Assembly: GCA_032249735.1 (NCBI GenBank)
Contig: JAVVHA010000016.1
Coordinates: 1 to 48,821, forward strand
Source of the DNA: Dehalococcoidia bacterium
GTDB lineage: Bacteria; Chloroflexota; Dehalococcoidia; SM23-28-2; HRBIN24
Direction of reading: 5' to 3'
Length of the DNA: 48,821 nt
Part shown: in pieces, positions 48,178-48,821 of the stretch
Layout: every line of letters starts with the position of its first letter
Numbering within the stretch: the first letter of the stretch is position 1
Notes under the pieces: generated by a model
Databases searched by the model: none
What the model was told of the DNA's origin: nothing
The model's input: the letters and a program-made list of their open reading frames with translations, nothing else
Translations under genes and position numbers: made by a program

Positions 48178-48540
48178 ATGGGATTTAAACGTACAGGCCT
48201 CATATGGGTATTAGGGGCGTTGGCTGCCTGTTTGGCCATCGCGATACTAGCCCTGACCACAGGCACCCCCAGCTCCACCGCTGGTGGCGGTCCCCCTCAG
48301 GGTTTGCACTGCCCTGAGGAAGGCGTAAAGGTCGAGAATCCACCGTCACCATACACTTACGACGCGTCCCCGAAGATCGTCACCGCGGTCTGCATCAAGG
48401 CAGGAAGCACCCAATCAGGAGGTGGCAATACCGGGTGGATCGAAAGTGACGGAACCTACGACATCACCGGCCAACCAGATGGGTGTTACAAAGTCAGTGG
48501 AATAGGAACGAGTTCTGTCACCATCGAGAAGGTGGGGTAG
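48178..48540 (+). CDS. Secreted protein, N-terminal part, ended by in-frame TAG
   Basis: A 120-residue reading frame. The start is ATG 48178, behind GGGAGG with 7-base spacing; it has an N-terminal hydrophobic helix (TGLIWVLGALAACLAIAILA) as signal peptide or anchor, then a small Cys-containing domain (GLHCPEEGVKVENPPSPYTY, VTAVCIKAG, PDGCYKVSGIGTSSVTIEKV) of a type often seen before Thr-Pro repeats in Chloroflexota surface proteins, as far as I remember. The TAG at 48538-48540 interrupts; the same frame continues with [15 protein letters not shown], the expected end of the domain (fourth Cys), and then the repeats. Either a nonsense mutation, a sequence error or a real short product. Confidence 0.6.
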   Translation: MGFKRTGLIWVLGALAACLAIAILALTTGTPSSTAGGGPPQGLHCPEEGVKVENPPSPYTYDASPKIVTAVCIKAGSTQSGGGNTGWIESDGTYDITGQPDGCYKVSGIGTSSVTIEKVG

Positions 48541-48821
48541 GGCCCCACCTGCAAGGACATCAGCTACATTAGAGTCAAGACGGGAGACCCCACGCCCACT
48601 GCCACCGCTACCCCCACCGAGACGCCTACGCCCACTGCCACTGCTACCCCCACCGAGACCCCCACGCCTACGCCCACTGCCACCGCTATCCCCACGGAGA
48701 CGGCCACACCCACATCTACGCCTACGCCGACGCCGACGCCTACGCCCACTGCCACTGCTACCCCCGCCGAGACCCCCACGCCTACGCCCACTGCCACCGC
48801 TATCCCCACGGAGACGGCCAC
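48541..48821 (+). pseudogene. Continuation of the secreted protein: domain end and Thr-Pro repeats, cut by window end
   Basis: The frame of the 48178 gene runs on behind [19 protein letters not shown], then [16 protein letters not shown]-like repeats to the window end with no further stop. Such Thr/Pro/Ala-rich stretches are common as stalks in surface proteins and are often O-glycosylated. No start signal is found after the TAG, so this part is expressed only if the TAG is not a true stop. Confidence 0.5.
48624..48821 (+). repeat. Tandem DNA repeat with 114-base period encoding Thr-Pro repeats
   Basis: Bases 48624-48707 recur at 48738-48821 with one mismatch (48652 A against 48766 G), giving a 114-base period; smaller 12-18-base units are repeated inside. 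The array may continue beyond the window. Such near-identical copies can change number by slippage or recombination. Confidence 0.75.

Noticed and set aside
48564-48821. Minus-strand Gly-Val-repeat ORF
   Set aside because: It is the reverse reading of the Thr-Pro repeat DNA, with no start signal.
1-48821. tRNA, rRNA, CRISPR arrays, insertion sequences, attachment sites
   Set aside because: No cloverleaf ends, regularly spaced repeats, transposase motifs or terminal inverted repeats were seen in any gap between genes; almost all gaps are too short to hold them.

Overview
The window is GC-rich bacterial DNA, most likely from a member of the Chloroflexota. No marker gene proves the phylum. The case rests on the mix of genes: a complete squalene-hopene route, a YYY-motif (DUF2298) membrane protein of the kind known from Chloroflexi and archaea, two F420/FMN luciferase-like oxidoreductases, a MEP-pathway ispH, Thr-Pro-rich secreted proteins, and an archaellum-type motility cluster, which among bacteria has been reported in Chloroflexota. 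Genes are tightly packed, often with ATGA overlaps. Starts use either strong GGAGG-type ribosome binding sites or sit 2-10 bases behind a TATAAT-like box, which suggests leaderless transcripts.

Region by region. 1-680: a flavin-reductase-like protein. 680-10978, all on the minus strand: an MMPL/RND exporter and an M23 peptidase, then a cluster in canonical archaeal order: archaellin (ArlB), an ArlD/E-like coiled-coil protein, two ArlF/ArlG-like stator proteins, ArlH, ArlI, ArlJ, and last a signal-peptidase-fold protein that seems to lack catalytic residues. 11042-18546, plus strand: HpnB-type glycosyltransferase, TerC, Sua5, a GYD protein, MmgE/PrpD with a ComA-like phosphosulfolactate synthase, then a GGDEF-EAL protein. 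18611-29689: a processive glycosyltransferase with a GspE-N-like domain, an FMN-barrel/UbiA fusion, a TetR-HAD pair, a luciferase-like enzyme, a metallo-beta-lactamase, a dienelactone hydrolase, the YYY membrane protein, a MIP18-like protein, and an Rdx/SelW-family gene whose CxxU motif is encoded with an in-frame TGA, so probably a selenoprotein.

29721-38927, minus strand: one hopanoid operon, hpnC-hpnD-hpnE-ispH-yjbQ-polyprenyl synthase-hpnH-hpnG-shc, covering the last MEP step, prenyl chain building, squalene formation, cyclisation and the adenosylhopane/ribosylhopane steps. HpnB lies 18 kb away. 39118-41199: an AmmeMemoRadiSam radical SAM enzyme and a second luciferase-like oxidoreductase. 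41276-47487, plus strand: glcD-glcE-glcF, a small coiled-coil protein with its own strong promoter, and a two-subunit CoA-transferase. 47488-48177 is the only long non-coding stretch. It holds a 22-bp palindrome, a sigma70-like promoter, a structured-RNA candidate and a 30-codon leader-like ORF. The window ends inside a secreted Thr-Pro-repeat protein whose reading frame is broken by one TAG.

The most notable points are the archaellum cluster in a genome with bacterial envelope genes (M23 peptidase, hopanoids), and the selenoprotein gene that ordinary gene callers would truncate. No tRNA, rRNA, CRISPR array or insertion sequence was seen.
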